A DNA stretch of 64,000 nt from Ruegeria arenilitoris. GTDB taxonomy: Bacteria > Pseudomonadota > Alphaproteobacteria > Rhodobacterales > Rhodobacteraceae. Location of the stretch: positions 620,001-684,000 of the forward strand of contig NZ_WQDA01000003.1 in the NCBI RefSeq assembly GCF_013032855.1, in the 5' to 3' direction. The position numbers were made by a program, and so were the translations under genes. Each line of letters opens with the position of its first letter. The stretch's first letter is position 1. Shown one piece after another: positions 8,366 to 17,348 of the stretch. The notes beneath the pieces were generated by a model. The model had not been told where the DNA came from and made no database searches. It saw only the letters and a list, made by a program, of their open reading frames with translations.

Positions 8366-8701
8366 ATGCCGCTTGCGACCATAGCGATCGCCTACCGGGT
8401 TTCGACGGCCGCAACCACGATCTGTGCGCTTGAGGCTGCCGGGTTCAAGGTATTCAGCCCGGGTTTTCATGTCGCCAACACCGTTCCGCATTATGCTTTG
8501 GCGATTGGCGGCATTGGGATCGCCGTGCCAGCGGTCGACTCGGCAGAGGCACTAGAACTGCTGCACAGTTTTTCGGCGTCACCGCCGACATCCGGCACCC
8601 TCGGCGGGAAGGTCTTGAACGGTCTGGGATGGGCGGCATTTGGTGTTTCTACGCCCTGGCCCGATCTGCTATTGAGGGAGCGGTTGATATCATCGGCTTG
8701 A
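8366..8701 (+). CDS. DUF2007-like small protein
   Basis: This is a 111-residue protein. The first 65 residues fit the small 'signal-transducing' DUF2007 pattern: a strand (TIAIAYRVS), a helix (ATTICALEAAGF), another strand and a closing EALELL helix. A hydrophobic stretch (HYALAIGGIGIAVPAV) sits in the middle. The C-terminal 40 residues are not recognised. There is no clear ribosome binding site, and it follows ppx by 16 bases. The function is unknown. Confidence 0.55.
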   Translation: MPLATIAIAYRVSTAATTICALEAAGFKVFSPGFHVANTVPHYALAIGGIGIAVPAVDSAEALELLHSFSASPPTSGTLGGKVLNGLGWAAFGVSTPWPDLLLRERLISSA

Positions 8702-8753
8702 TGCCACATGAACAAGCGGGTAAAGGCCTCGCAGTCTTCAGGAGACCTTTTCA

Positions 8754-9470
8754 ATGGCCAAGAAACCCAGCGGCAAAAACACTTCGGGACGCGGGCAGCG
8801 TGACCTGAAGGTCAAGGTCAAAACCGCGCGCGGACGCAAGCTCAGCTCGACCCGCTGGCTCGAGCGGCAGCTGAATGACCCGTATGTGAAGCGTGCGCAG
8901 GCCGAGGGGTATCGGGGTCGCGCGGCCTACAAGATTCTGGAGTTGGACGACAAGTTCCGCTTTCTGGTTCCTGGCGCACGCGTGGTCGACCTTGGCTGCG
9001 CGCCCGGTGGCTGGTGCCAGGTCGCGGTCAAACGTGTGAATGCGCTGGGCGAGAAATCGGGCAAGCGGATCGGGACGGTTCTGGGTGTCGACCTGCAAGA
9101 GGTCGAGCCCGTGGCGGGTGCCGAAACCCACGTTCTGGACTTCATGGAAGACGATGCCGACGAGAAGGTAAAACAGTGGCTTGGCGGCAAGGCCGACGTT
9201 GTCATGTCGGACATGGCCGCCGCGTCCTCCGGGCACAAGCAGACCGACCACCTGCGGATCATGGCGCTGTGCGAAACCGCCGCCTATTTCGCCTTTGACG
9301 TGCTGGAGGTCGGAGGAACCTTTGTCGCAAAAGTTCTGGCTGGTGGCGCCGAAGGCGATCTGCAAAAACTTCTGAAGCAGAAGTTCGAGAAAGTGGCAAA
9401 CGTCAAACCGCCAGCTTCACGGTCGGACAGTTCGGAAAAATTCGTGGTGGCAACCGGTTTTCGGGGCTGA
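8754..9470 (+). CDS. rlmE: 23S rRNA (uridine2552-2'-O)-methyltransferase
   Basis: This 238-residue Rossmann-fold methyltransferase has the RlmE/FtsJ signature: [16 protein letters not shown] with the catalytic Lys, [15 protein letters not shown] (SAM loop), [27 protein letters not shown] with the catalytic Asp, and GGTFVAKVL with the second Lys. The KDKE tetrad appears complete. A basic N-terminal extension of about 30 residues ([15 protein letters not shown]) is typical of alphaproteobacterial members and would contact rRNA. It methylates the 23S A-loop late in 50S assembly. It converges with the small gene at 9471, with no intergenic space. Confidence 0.93.
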   Translation: MAKKPSGKNTSGRGQRDLKVKVKTARGRKLSSTRWLERQLNDPYVKRAQAEGYRGRAAYKILELDDKFRFLVPGARVVDLGCAPGGWCQVAVKRVNALGEKSGKRIGTVLGVDLQEVEPVAGAETHVLDFMEDDADEKVKQWLGGKADVVMSDMAAASSGHKQTDHLRIMALCETAAYFAFDVLEVGGTFVAKVLAGGAEGDLQKLLKQKFEKVANVKPPASRSDSSEKFVVATGFRG

Positions 9471-9677
9471 TCAGTCGTCGTCCAGCGCGATTTTGTCGGC
9501 TACAATCCGCTGCGGCCGCAACGACGCCGCCGCGATCCCCTGCAGCAGCAACGCCTCGCCATGGTTAAGATACCTGGCCGGCTTGTTGCGCAACTCGTCG
9601 ATCCGCTGATCCAGCGAGACCCGGCGCGTGGCCACAGGTTGGTCGAGCTTTGTCGACGGGCGTTTCAAATACAACAT
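9471..9677 (-). CDS. small hypothetical protein
   Basis: This is a 68-residue, soluble, basic protein (MLYLKRPSTKLDQ...). It has no cysteines, signal or membrane segment. The sequence suggests two helices (SLDQRIDELRN and HGEALLLQGIAAASL). Its stop directly abuts that of rlmE on the other strand, so the compact spacing supports a real gene. I recognise no family. Confidence 0.5.
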   Translation of the reverse strand: MLYLKRPSTKLDQPVATRRVSLDQRIDELRNKPARYLNHGEALLLQGIAAASLRPQRIVADKIALDDD

Positions 9678-9774
9678 GGATTACCACATCCTGAACTGGT
9701 CAATGCCTTGACCTTGGATGTTGACCCGTAAATGGGACTGCAAAATGGCGCAACTGCGTCGCTTCGATGCCGGT

Positions 9775-11697
9775 TTACCGGCCCAGTTCCCGCGCAAGAT
9801 CCTGAAGCGCTGGGCTGTCGGGCAGAGTCCGAAGACCCTCATCCAATACTTGTCGGGCTGCATCCGTGCCGCGGTTGATTTGGGCCAGCTGGATCAGCAT
9901 TGGCCAAGCATCCTCGCGCTGGGGATCCAAGGATATCACCTGACGAAAGGCCTGTTCGGCGGCGACAGGGTTTCTCAGCGTCAGCGCCATCCCCCCAAGG
10001 ACCAGGTGGGTTTCCGGGAAATCCAGACGGTTGGACAACGAGCGCTGCCAATCCGCCATGTTCTCACGCGCGTTGTTGCGCTGCAGAGGCGTCAAAGCCG
10101 CGGCGGGAATGGGCAGGAACTCCTTGGCAGCGGCAAGGCGCACACTTCGCACTGGGTCGGACAACAGCGGCGACAACCGGGCCACCCTGTCGTCCAGCCC
10201 TGCCGCCCGCTGCAACACCGCCGCGTTGGCGCGAACCAACGGGTCTTCATCGGTCAGCATCGCTGCTGTTTGCTCGGCCATTTCGGGCGTCGCGAAGGGT
10301 TGCAGCAGATAGGCGGCCGTCGCCCGCACGATGCCGGGCTGCGCGCCGTCCTGAGCAACAGCCAGTAACGCGGCCGGGTCGTCGACCTCTCCGGCAAATG
10401 CGGGGGCGAAAGCAGTCCCGAAATGGGGCGTACGATGATTGGAGTTCGGGAACCAGTCATTTATGGCGGCGGCGGCCCATGGCTGATCCTGATCCGCGTG
10501 GCAATCAGTGCAGGCATCCTCTCCCAAGCCCAGATCGGGGCGCGGCACACGGAAACTGTGATCGCGCCGGCCATCGACGCCCATATAGAGACGTTCGATC
10601 ATGTGGCAGCTTTTGCACTGCGCCCCCTCGCCTCCCTCCGGGTGGTGGTGGTGTGAGGGATCGTCGTATTGCGCCTTTCGCAGTGATGGAAAATCGGGAT
10701 TGCCGGCCGGAGAATGGCACTGCGTACAGACCGCATTGCCCTCGGCCTTTAAAGTTGCGCTGTGCGCCTCATGGCAATTCAGGCAGCCGACGCCTTGCGC
10801 ATACATTTTGGACTGCAGAAACGATCCATAGACATAGACCTCGTCCAGTATTTGGCCGTCAGGCTGGTACAGACCCGGACGCAGAAGCGCCAGATTGTAG
10901 GCATCGTGAAATGGCGTGCCCGGTAGCGGGTTTCCGTCCTCCAGCGCTTCGCGGCGGGAATGACAGCCGGCGCATTGCTGAATCTCGACCTCGGTGTCGC
11001 CCGTACCCCAGATGATCGGAAATCCAAACTCGTTCAGCCCGGCAGGCGCGGGCTGACCTTTTGTCCAATCCAGATGAGCCGAGCCGGGGCCATGGCAGGC
11101 CTCACAACCCACGCCGATCTCAACCTGCTCGGAAGCAAAGGACTGGGTCTGCGGCTGAAAGTTCTTTTCGAACCCTGTCGCGTGGCACTCCGCGCAGCGG
11201 CCGTTCCAATTCTTGTAGGGGCCGGTCCAGTGCAACCCATCGTCTGGCGGCAAGTCCTGATCTGGATACAGGTGATACCAGCGCTTGGCCTGCGTGTCCC
11301 AAACCACATCAAAGCTCTGCAATCGGCCGGGCTCGGTTTCAAACAGATATTGCTGCAACGGCTCAATCCCCGCGACGGAATGAACCCTGTATTGCCGGCT
11401 TTGGCCGTCCTTCTCGGTCACGTCGGCAAGATAGTCCGACCCCTCCCGTCGAAACGTGACGGTCATGCCGTCATGAGAAAAGGTCGTTCCATCAAAATCG
11501 GCCACAACGGTGTCTGACGTGGGCTCTGTCCAGGCCAAGGCGTGGTGGGATCCCGCCCAGGCTTGCACCTGTTCGTCATGACAATCACGACAAGCGTCCG
11601 AGCCGACATAGTCCTGCGCCCACGCCCAACCGCTGTTTTGCAAGAGGGCGCATCCGGAAAACGCAATGATCCAGGCGATGCGGTGCCAATTTCTCAT
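9775..11697 (-). CDS. eight-heme c-type cytochrome with C-terminal HEAT/TPR-like repeats
   Basis: This 640-residue protein has an N-terminal export signal (cleavage near AWA-Q; an FSGC lipobox-like site is also visible). Eight CxxCH heme sites follow: CRDCH, CAECH, CEACH, CAGCH, CLNCH, CTQCH, CKSCH and CTDCH, the first near residue 36 and the last before about 410. The layout resembles cytochrome c554/NrfB-like multiheme proteins. After about residue 420, short helical repeats (HEAT-like, then TPR-like: NPVAAEQAFRQVISLDP) run to the end. It should be periplasmic and carry electrons; the partner is unknown. Its stop region overlaps a short GC-rich palindrome (9769-9782). The next gene downstream is 97 bases away. 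Confidence 0.82.
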   Translation of the reverse strand: MRNWHRIAWIIAFSGCALLQNSGWAWAQDYVGSDACRDCHDEQVQAWAGSHHALAWTEPTSDTVVADFDGTTFSHDGMTVTFRREGSDYLADVTEKDGQSRQYRVHSVAGIEPLQQYLFETEPGRLQSFDVVWDTQAKRWYHLYPDQDLPPDDGLHWTGPYKNWNGRCAECHATGFEKNFQPQTQSFASEQVEIGVGCEACHGPGSAHLDWTKGQPAPAGLNEFGFPIIWGTGDTEVEIQQCAGCHSRREALEDGNPLPGTPFHDAYNLALLRPGLYQPDGQILDEVYVYGSFLQSKMYAQGVGCLNCHEAHSATLKAEGNAVCTQCHSPAGNPDFPSLRKAQYDDPSHHHHPEGGEGAQCKSCHMIERLYMGVDGRRDHSFRVPRPDLGLGEDACTDCHADQDQPWAAAAINDWFPNSNHRTPHFGTAFAPAFAGEVDDPAALLAVAQDGAQPGIVRATAAYLLQPFATPEMAEQTAAMLTDEDPLVRANAAVLQRAAGLDDRVARLSPLLSDPVRSVRLAAAKEFLPIPAAALTPLQRNNARENMADWQRSLSNRLDFPETHLVLGGMALTLRNPVAAEQAFRQVISLDPQREDAWPMLIQLAQINRGTDAARQVLDEGLRTLPDSPALQDLARELGR

Positions 11698-12560
11698 GAA
11701 GCTCCGACCTCGCCCTGGTTATCGATGTCCATCAGCGCGCCGTTGAACTCTGCGCCGAAAATAAGAATGGCGGCGCACAGATACATGAAAATCAACGCCG
11801 CCATGGCCCCCGCCAGGCCAGCATAGGTGGCGCTGTAGGTCGCGAATTGCGCGATATAGACCGAGAACCCCCACCCTCCGGCCGCCCACAACAGAAGGGT
11901 CAGCGCCACTCCGGGCAGGATTTGCATGATGCGGTGACGCTTGGTCGGCAGGATAAGATGGGCCAGCAGGACCGTTCCCGCCGGCACCGCCACCGTGAAG
12001 GTCCAGCGCAAACGGTCAACCGACAGCCACTCGCCCACGTCCACAGCCGTATTCTCGGACACCAGACGTGTGTAGACAGGCAGCACCAGCTCAACCGCCG
12101 CGATCAGCAGGATCGCGGCTCCGCCCAAAATGACTAACCCGAGGCAAAGCAGGCGCGTCTTCCAGAATGGCCAGCTGTCATTGTCATGATAGGCCTGATT
12201 CATGGCGGCACGTACGGCCGCCACTCCGTTCGAGGCAAAGTAGACGGCCAGCAGACCGCCCAGCGTGATCACACCCGAACCCGACCCGTCCAGAACCGCG
12301 CGCAGTTCGGCCACGATGGGTTGGGCCACGTCTTGTGGCCACGCACCGAATATCAACTCGATCAGTTCGTCCGTCACATATCCCTGCGACAACGACCCGG
12401 CCAAAGCGACGGTGAAAAGAACAAACGGAAACAGCGCCAGCATCAGCGACATCGCCACATGGCTGCTCATGACGAAACCGTTTTTGTCGCCAAAGCGTTG
12501 GACCGCCAGCCACAGCGCCCGGCCAAACCGGCCAAAAACGGGAATCGAAAGACGTGTCAT
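11694..12560 (-). CDS. YihY/BrkB family inner-membrane protein
   Basis: This 288-residue protein has about six membrane segments and the YihY family pattern: SSHVAMSLMLALFPFVLF, then SNGVAAVRAAMNQAYHDNDSWPFWKTRL and later GGWGFSVYIAQFATYSATYAGLAGAMAALIF. The old 'ribonuclease BN' name for the family is wrong; its true role is unknown. Its stop overlaps the start of the multiheme cytochrome gene (ATGA at 11694-11697), so the two are translationally coupled. Divergent from the transporter at 12732. Confidence 0.88.
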   Translation of the reverse strand: MTRLSIPVFGRFGRALWLAVQRFGDKNGFVMSSHVAMSLMLALFPFVLFTVALAGSLSQGYVTDELIELIFGAWPQDVAQPIVAELRAVLDGSGSGVITLGGLLAVYFASNGVAAVRAAMNQAYHDNDSWPFWKTRLLCLGLVILGGAAILLIAAVELVLPVYTRLVSENTAVDVGEWLSVDRLRWTFTVAVPAGTVLLAHLILPTKRHRIMQILPGVALTLLLWAAGGWGFSVYIAQFATYSATYAGLAGAMAALIFMYLCAAILIFGAEFNGALMDIDNQGEVGAS

Positions 12561-12731
12561 TGGGAAACTCTAGCCTGCAATCCGCGTTGGAAGAACCGGC
12601 CAATGTGCCAATTGCACGAGAATCTCCCGAATAACTGTCTGGCCCGATTGCATAAAGCCCGCTGCCTGTGCAGGATTGCCCCACAAAACTCCAATCGCTG
12701 CCGGCTTGCACCGGTATAGCCGAGGCCCCGC

Positions 12732-13808
12732 ATGACGCCATCAGAGCCCCCCACCCGCACACCGCTGAGGTTGAGTGTCGTTCGCGACGTCACCATCGTG
12801 CTGACGCTTGTGGTTCTGGGGCTTTACGCAGGCGCCAGCTTTCTGGTTCCGCTGACCATGGCCTTGCTGATCAACGTGCTGATCATCGCACTCAGCGATC
12901 GGGTGATCGCACTGACCCGCGCTCCGGTCTGGCTTGCCAACCTGGCCGCAGTCACAGTGGTTCTGGCAGGCCTGTTCATGATCACCTACATCCTCGGCAG
13001 TCAGGCCACGCAGTTCGCGCGAACCGCGGGCACCTATGAAAGCCAGTTCGACGGCGTGATCAACCGCGTCACCGGTCTGGTCGGGAATGATGTCACCGCT
13101 TTTGTCCGGGACAACCTGATCAGCATCGACATGACCTCGGTCGCGCGGATTTTGCTGGGCAGCGCCACCTCGATGCTAAACCAGTTCTTCCTGATCAGCC
13201 TTTATGTGGCCTTCCTGATGGCCGAGCGGCTGGCCTTCCGCAAAAAGCTGCGGATTGCAGCGGGCAACCCCGTCACCGGAGCCGAGCTTTCTTCGGTTCT
13301 GGATGCGATTACCTTCAGCTTGCAGCGCTACGTCGGGGTCAAAACCTTCATCAGCCTCGTTACCGCTGGAATCAGCTATTCGGTTTTTCGCGTGTTGGGT
13401 CTGGAATACGCGGAAACCTGGGCCGTTCTGACGTTTGCCCTGAACTTCATCCCATCAATCGGCTCGATCATCGCGGTGATCTTTCCCGCGATGATCGCCC
13501 TTGTTCAGTTCGAGACGATCGGCCCGTTCCTGATCATCGTCTTCGGGTGCGGCACGATCCAGTTCCTGATCGGCAACTTCCTTGACCCGGCCCTGCTGGG
13601 CCGTTCGCTGAACATGTCGACATTTCTGGTCATCCTCGCACTGACCTTCTGGACCACGGTCTGGGGCCTGATCGGCGCGTTTCTCAGCGTTCCGTTGACC
13701 GTGTGCATTCTGATCATCTTCAGTCACATTCCGGCCCTGCGCCCGATCGCCGTCCTGATGTCGCTGGATGGACGTTTGGCCGACGACGTCAAGTCGGCAC
13801 GGCCCTGA
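12732..13808 (+). CDS. AI-2E family transporter-like membrane protein
   Basis: This 358-residue protein has the AI-2E/PerM family layout: paired N-terminal membrane helices, a soluble middle segment (residues about 95-150), then several helices including LNQFFLISLYVAFLMAERLAF, LNFIPSIGSIIAVIFPAMIAL and FLIGNFLDPALLGRSLNMSTFLVILALTFWTTVWGLIGAFLSVPL. Family members include TqsA and Na+/H+ antiporter-like proteins, so the substrate cannot be named. It is divergent from brkB across a 171-base gap that must hold both promoters. Confidence 0.85.
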   Translation: MTPSEPPTRTPLRLSVVRDVTIVLTLVVLGLYAGASFLVPLTMALLINVLIIALSDRVIALTRAPVWLANLAAVTVVLAGLFMITYILGSQATQFARTAGTYESQFDGVINRVTGLVGNDVTAFVRDNLISIDMTSVARILLGSATSMLNQFFLISLYVAFLMAERLAFRKKLRIAAGNPVTGAELSSVLDAITFSLQRYVGVKTFISLVTAGISYSVFRVLGLEYAETWAVLTFALNFIPSIGSIIAVIFPAMIALVQFETIGPFLIIVFGCGTIQFLIGNFLDPALLGRSLNMSTFLVILALTFWTTVWGLIGAFLSVPLTVCILIIFSHIPALRPIAVLMSLDGRLADDVKSARP

Positions 13809-13922
13809 TCAGGGTTGAACACCCTGAAATCGGGGGTGGATCGGTCACGAGTGCGCTGCTAACTTTCAAATATTGCAATGGATTGACCGAAAAGATCCAG
13901 CGGGTCCGGCGCAAACGCATGA

Positions 13923-14927
13923 TTGACCGTTTCTGATGATTGGACCGCCATGACACCGCTTGACCAAATCAACGATCTCAAAGCCCGGATGGCCCAATCG
14001 ATCATTGGACAGACTCAGGTCATCGACCGCCTTCTGATCGGGCTGCTGGCCAACGGGAACCTGCTGATCGAAGGTTTGCCGGGCCTGGCCAAAACCCGTG
14101 CCGTCAAGGCGATGGCGCGCAATCTTGATGCCGAGTTCAGCCGCATCCAGTTCACGCCCGACCTGCTGCCGTCCGACGTCACAGGGACCGAGGTCTATAC
14201 CCAGACCGAAGCGGGCGGCACCTTTCGGTTCGAGCCCGGCCCGATCTTCGCCAACATCGTCCTGGCGGACGAGATCAACCGCGCGCCGGCCAAGGTTCAG
14301 GCTGCGCTACTTGAGGCGATGGAGGAACGGCAGGTCACCGTTTCAGGCACCACCCACAAGATGGAGCCGCTGTTCATCGTTATGGCCACCCAGAACCCGA
14401 TCGAGCAGGAAGGGACCTATCCGCTGCCCGAGGCGCAGATGGACCGGTTTCTGATGCATGTTCAGATCACCTACCCCCCCGTCGAGGACGAGGTGCTGGT
14501 GATCCGTCTGGTCCGCGGCGAAGACACCGCCGCCAATTCCGGGACCACCGCTGGGAAACCCTCACCGATCCCGCAGGACGCCGTTTTTGCCGCCCGGCAG
14601 GAGATCGGGAAGATCCATGTCTCGGATGCGATGGATCGGTACATGGCCGATCTGGTTCAAGCCACCCGGACGCCGTCCGCGCTCAGCGATGACCTCGCTG
14701 CGTGGATCGAGATCGGCGCCAGCCCGCGGGCGTCGCTGGCGCTGGACAAGTGCGGCCGGGCCCATGCCTGGATGAACGGGCGCGACTATGTGGACCCGGC
14801 GGACATCCGTGCCATTGCCCATGACGTGTTCCGCCACCGCATCACGCTGAGTTTCGAAGCGCAGGGGGACGCCAAGACCGCCGATGACGTGATCGACGAG
14901 ATCCTAAAGCTCGTCGCCCTGCCCTGA
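13923..14927 (+). CDS. MoxR-family AAA+ ATPase
   Basis: This is a 334-residue AAA-3 (MoxR) ATPase. Walker A is GLPGLAKT (about residue 49), Walker B is IVLADEINRAP, sensor 1 is MATQNPIEQEGTYPLPEAQMDRF, and a C-terminal lid follows. MoxR proteins act as chaperone-like partners of VWA proteins, and here the gene heads a six-gene operon with two VWA proteins. The start is uncertain: 13923 is a TTG codon; an ATG at 13950 (MTPLDQIN) would remove nine residues. Neither has a strong ribosome binding site. The DUF58 gene starts 20 bases downstream. Confidence 0.92.
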   Translation: MTVSDDWTAMTPLDQINDLKARMAQSIIGQTQVIDRLLIGLLANGNLLIEGLPGLAKTRAVKAMARNLDAEFSRIQFTPDLLPSDVTGTEVYTQTEAGGTFRFEPGPIFANIVLADEINRAPAKVQAALLEAMEERQVTVSGTTHKMEPLFIVMATQNPIEQEGTYPLPEAQMDRFLMHVQITYPPVEDEVLVIRLVRGEDTAANSGTTAGKPSPIPQDAVFAARQEIGKIHVSDAMDRYMADLVQATRTPSALSDDLAAWIEIGASPRASLALDKCGRAHAWMNGRDYVDPADIRAIAHDVFRHRITLSFEAQGDAKTADDVIDEILKLVALP

Positions 14928-14947
14928 TCGCAACAAAGGAGAGCCGC

Positions 14948-15895
14948 GTGTCCCCGACCGCAGCGACATCCCGCGACCCACGCATCCATGTTGATGCCCG
15001 CCACCTGCTGAGCCTCGGCGGGCGCACCGGCGCGCTCAGCCTTCTGCCCCGACAGCCAGCCCATTCGGTGCTGAACGGCCGCCATACCTCGCGCCTGCGC
15101 GGGCGCGGCCTGAATTTCGAGGAACTGCGCAGCTATCTGCCCGGCGACGACATCCGCACAATCGACTGGAAAGTGACGGCCCGAACCGGCGAGCCGCATG
15201 TGCGCGTCTATACCGAAGAGCGTGACCGCCCGGCGCTGCTGCTGGTGGATCAGCGGGTCTCGATGTTCTTCGGCACAAAAGTCTACATGAAATCGGTGGT
15301 GGCGGCCGAGGCTGCGGCCATCGCCGCCCATCGGGTTCTGGCGCAAGGCGACCGCGTCGGCGGGATCGTGTTCGGCGATACCGACCTGGCCGAACATCGG
15401 CCACAGCGCCGCCCGGCGGCTTTGCGGCGGTTTCTGTCCTCGCTCGGCGCACTCAATTGCAGCCTGCATGCCGGGTTGCGCCCACAAGCCACGGTCTCGC
15501 TGAACCAGGTGCTGCAACAGGCTGCGCGCATCGCACATACCAATGCCTTGGTCTGCGTGTTCTCGGATTTTGACGGCCTGACCGACGGGTCCGAACGGCT
15601 GCTGCGCCGCCTGGCCCATTCCAATGACCTGATCCTGTTCGACATCTCCGACCCGATCTCGCGCCACATGCCGCCCGAGCTTCGGCTGACGGTCTCGGAC
15701 GGCGACCAGCAGATCGAACTGGACGCGTCAGACCGCCAAATGTCGGACCGCGTGACCCAGGCGATGGAGCAGCGGCTGGCGCAGCTGCAATCCTGGTCGC
15801 GCCGATACGGGTTTCCCGTCGTCCCGCTGACAACGGCCGAGCCCGCTTTGGCCCAGATCCTGAGGCTGTTCGGCCACCAACGGGGGCGGTCATGA
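14948..15895 (+). CDS. DUF58 domain protein of the MoxR/Bat operon
   Basis: This 315-residue protein starts with GTG, with AAGGAGAG six bases upstream. The DUF58 signature is clear: GRGLNFEELRSYLPGDDIRTIDWKVTARTGEPHVRVYTEERD, followed by a degenerate VWA-like domain (LLVDQRVSMFFGT). DUF58 proteins are regular partners of MoxR ATPases. Its last four bases overlap the next gene (ATGA at 15892-15895). It appears cytoplasmic or peripheral, with no membrane segment. Confidence 0.9.
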   Translation: MSPTAATSRDPRIHVDARHLLSLGGRTGALSLLPRQPAHSVLNGRHTSRLRGRGLNFEELRSYLPGDDIRTIDWKVTARTGEPHVRVYTEERDRPALLLVDQRVSMFFGTKVYMKSVVAAEAAAIAAHRVLAQGDRVGGIVFGDTDLAEHRPQRRPAALRRFLSSLGALNCSLHAGLRPQATVSLNQVLQQAARIAHTNALVCVFSDFDGLTDGSERLLRRLAHSNDLILFDISDPISRHMPPELRLTVSDGDQQIELDASDRQMSDRVTQAMEQRLAQLQSWSRRYGFPVVPLTTAEPALAQILRLFGHQRGRS

Positions 15896-16365
15896 CCCCG
15901 GACACCGAAGCCAAATCGCTGGTCGAACTGCTGGACATGCTGAAACCGGCGCCCGAGCCGGCACCGATTTCCATGGTGCCGCAGACCTGGGGCTGGGTTG
16001 TTCTGGCGGTGGCGCTGTTGCTGGTGCTTGGTATGGTCCTCGTAACGATCTGGCGGCACCGGCAGGCAAATGCCTATCGGCGGTTTGCACTGAAGGAATT
16101 GGACCGGTGCCAGAATGACCCGGCCAAAACCGCCGAGATCGTGCGCCGCGCGGCGCTTGTCGCCTTTCCCCGGTCTCAGGTGGCCGGTTTAACCGGTGCC
16201 GACTGGACGAATTTTCTTGGCCAAACCGCTGACCTGTCCGGGTTTTCCGCCTCGGCCCTCGGCAATCTGGCGGCCGCCCCATACCGCAAGGGGGTCACCG
16301 ACCCGGATGCCGCCGAATTGGCGCGGCACTGGATCAAGTCGCATCGGGCCAAGGGGGCGGTCTGA
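15892..16365 (+). CDS. DUF4381 membrane protein of the Bat operon
   Basis: This 157-residue protein has a short N-terminal segment (LVELLDMLKPAPEPAPISMVPQ), one membrane helix (about residues 34-54) and a basic helical cytoplasmic domain (YRRFALKELDRC, AEIVRRAALVAFPR). This matches DUF4381, found only in Bat operons between DUF58 and BatA. Translation is coupled on both sides: ATGA with the DUF58 gene, and the TGA at 16363-16365 overlaps the ATG at 16365. Confidence 0.85.
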   Translation: MTPDTEAKSLVELLDMLKPAPEPAPISMVPQTWGWVVLAVALLLVLGMVLVTIWRHRQANAYRRFALKELDRCQNDPAKTAEIVRRAALVAFPRSQVAGLTGADWTNFLGQTADLSGFSASALGNLAAAPYRKGVTDPDAAELARHWIKSHRAKGAV

Positions 16366-17348
16366 TGTTCAGTTTCGCCGCGCCTTGGGTGTTTCTTCTG
16401 CTGCCACTGCCGGCACTGGTCTATTTCTTTGCTCCGCCACACCGGCAACGGGTCGATGCCATTCGCATCCCGTTCTTTCGCCACGTCGCCCAAGCGGCCG
16501 GGGCCGAGCCGCAATCCGGCTCGGTAACCCTGAGACGGACGCGGATGCAAGCCGGTCTGGCGATCCTGATCTGGGTGCTGCTGGTTCTGGCAATGGCCCG
16601 GCCCGAACGGTTGGGCGACCCGATCGTCATCGAGAAATCCGCCCGCGACGTGGTGCTGGCCGTGGACATCTCGGGTTCGATGGACCAGCGCGACTTCAAG
16701 GCCGCAGATGGCTCGCCCAAGCAGCGGCTGGAGGCCGTCAAGGACGTTCTGCGCGCCTTCATCGCCGCGCGCGAAGGCGACCGGATGGCGCTGATCATCT
16801 TCGGCACCCGCGCTTTCGTTCAGGCCCCGTTCACCGAGGATTTGCAAAGCCTCAACGGCTTTCTGGATCAGACCGCCGTCGGCATGGCGGGTCCGAACAC
16901 GGCGCTGGGCGATGCGATCGGGCTGGGCATCCGCACCTTCGAGTCGAGCGAGGTGGACCAACGCCTGATGATCGTCCTGTCGGACGGTGCCGACACCTCA
17001 AGCCGCATGACGCCGGTCAATGCCGCGTCGATTGCGGCGGACAAGGGGGTCGTGATCTACACGATTGGCGTCGGCGACCCGAATGCCACGGGCGAAGACC
17101 GGGTCGACCTGGACGCGCTGAAGGACATCGCCAACAAAACCCAAGGCCAATATTTCTTTGCCGATGATGAGACCGCCCTGGCCGAGGTCTACCAACAGAT
17201 CGACGCCCAGAACCCCCGCGTGGTGGAAACCCAAAGCTACCGCCCGAGGGTCAGCCTTGCGCATTATCCACTGGCGGCGGCGCTGCTCCTCATCCTCGCC
17301 AGCACCCTGGGCTTTCGCCTTTCACAGGGCCGGAGGCGCGCGGCATGA
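16365..17348 (+). CDS. BatA-like VWA domain membrane protein
   Basis: This 327-residue protein has two N-terminal membrane helices (about 5-22 and 62-78), a VWA domain (about 93-290) and a C-terminal membrane helix. The metal-binding MIDAS is intact: VVLAVDISGSMDQRD (Asp101, Ser103, Ser105), with the later VLSDGADTSS. This is the BatA/BatB topology, placing the VWA domain in the periplasm. The next gene starts at 17345 within its stop (ATGA). It is the only one of the two VWA proteins here with a canonical MIDAS. Confidence 0.9.
   Translation: MFSFAAPWVFLLLPLPALVYFFAPPHRQRVDAIRIPFFRHVAQAAGAEPQSGSVTLRRTRMQAGLAILIWVLLVLAMARPERLGDPIVIEKSARDVVLAVDISGSMDQRDFKAADGSPKQRLEAVKDVLRAFIAAREGDRMALIIFGTRAFVQAPFTEDLQSLNGFLDQTAVGMAGPNTALGDAIGLGIRTFESSEVDQRLMIVLSDGADTSSRMTPVNAASIAADKGVVIYTIGVGDPNATGEDRVDLDALKDIANKTQGQYFFADDETALAEVYQQIDAQNPRVVETQSYRPRVSLAHYPLAAALLLILASTLGFRLSQGRRRAA

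Noticed and set aside
9769..9782. GCCGGT/ACCGGC palindrome at the end of the multiheme gene as a terminator
   Set aside because: It overlaps the stop codon and lacks a T-run on the minus strand.
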